From assembly GCA_937801655.1 (NCBI GenBank), contig CALMWC010000003.1, positions 66,574 through 128,473 on the forward strand: a stretch of DNA of 61,900 nucleotides, read 5' to 3'. Origin of the DNA: an uncultured Gammaproteobacteria bacterium (GTDB lineage Bacteria; Pseudomonadota; Gammaproteobacteria; Steroidobacterales; UBA11654). The position numbers and the translations under genes are program-made. Numbering within the stretch: position 1 is the stretch's first letter; every line of letters starts with the position of its first letter. The notes under the pieces are model-generated. The model ran no database searches and had not been told where the DNA came from. It was given only the letters and a program-made list of their open reading frames with translations. Below are positions 61,782-61,900 of the stretch, one piece after another.

Positions 61782-61900
61782 TTCTTATAATAAGTACTAA
61801 TAAAAGAATTGCTTTAATACTGCTTACGGAGGCTATAGCAGGCATTACTTTTGGTATTTCTATGCCACTAGGCGCACTGACACTAGAGTCTTGGGGTGAA
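61778..61900 (+). CDS. N-terminal part of a membrane protein, possibly MFS (cut by window end)
   Basis: The frame is open from 61778 to the window end and reads STNKRIALILLTEAIAGITFGISMPLGALTLESWGE, a first transmembrane helix followed by a short loop, as in MFS transporters. No ATG, GTG or TTG lies before the helix in this frame; the only ATG (61862) is inside it. A rare start (ATA, ATT or CTG) or a sequence error is possible. Identity is tentative. Confidence 0.35.

Overview
The window is AT-rich DNA from a bacterial chromosome. The gene content points to a gammaproteobacterium, probably marine and heterotrophic. The grounds are a mutY-yggX pair, an msrPQ pair, two large TonB-dependent receptors, RND efflux genes, Tat-targeted oxidoreductases and a TRAP-type binding protein. 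A SAR86-like or related low-GC lineage is a guess from style only. There is no rRNA, IS element, phage gene or CRISPR array. One tRNA (Phe) is present.

Layout. 1-383: tail of an FkbM methyltransferase. 409-11721: catabolic genes, mostly on the minus strand: a Tat-type FAD oxidoreductase resembling spermidine dehydrogenases, a nitrilase-superfamily amidase, an MFS transporter (plus strand), an orphan NarG-type molybdopterin oxidoreductase, a DsbA/HCCA-isomerase-fold protein, an acyl-CoA ligase, a TIM-barrel amidohydrolase and a bicupin. 11843-14276: a small acidic protein, a membrane protein, mutY, a split yggX and tRNA-Phe. 14636-17008: a small hydrophobic protein with its own promoter and terminator, a membrane/coiled-coil gene broken by a GAAGCA hexamer tract, an MBL-fold hydrolase and a hotdog thioesterase. 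17118-21441: RND adaptor plus an RND pump broken by a +1 frameshift. 21481-31036: a polyamine-catabolism run (puuD, puuA, spuC-like, puuB, potF-like, an amidohydrolase, a second spermidine-dehydrogenase-like flavoprotein).

31045-41782: S9 peptidase, a 2-TM protein, a Sel1 protein, a TonB receptor, a YugP-type protease and an Oar-like TonB receptor. 41940-47703: DUF192, HAD phosphatase, lipA, M48 protease, rhomboid protease, a secreted methyltransferase-like protein and a type I phosphodiesterase. 47714-51351 (minus): a second catabolic cassette of amidohydrolase, TauD-type dioxygenase and MFS. 51417-57600: dihydroorotase, then a tight trio made of a GltD-like flavoprotein with ferredoxin domain and the alpha and beta subunits of a 2-oxoacid:ferredoxin oxidoreductase. 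57621-61900: a frameshifted dacB (PBP4), msrQ/msrP, a TRAP DctP lipoprotein and the start of a membrane protein.

The most noteworthy signals are these. Four genes are split by frameshifts. In two of them (RND pump, PBP4) the extra base is a G directly after an in-frame CTT codon. A hexanucleotide tract sits between two copies of an 18-bp sequence, and removing one repeat period restores a clean 197-residue reading frame. The molybdoenzyme has no electron-transfer partners nearby. The 2-oxoacid oxidoreductase is paired with what looks like its own NAD(P)-linked ferredoxin module. Several promoter regions carry long inverted repeats. All functional calls come from motifs and remembered family features; no search was run.
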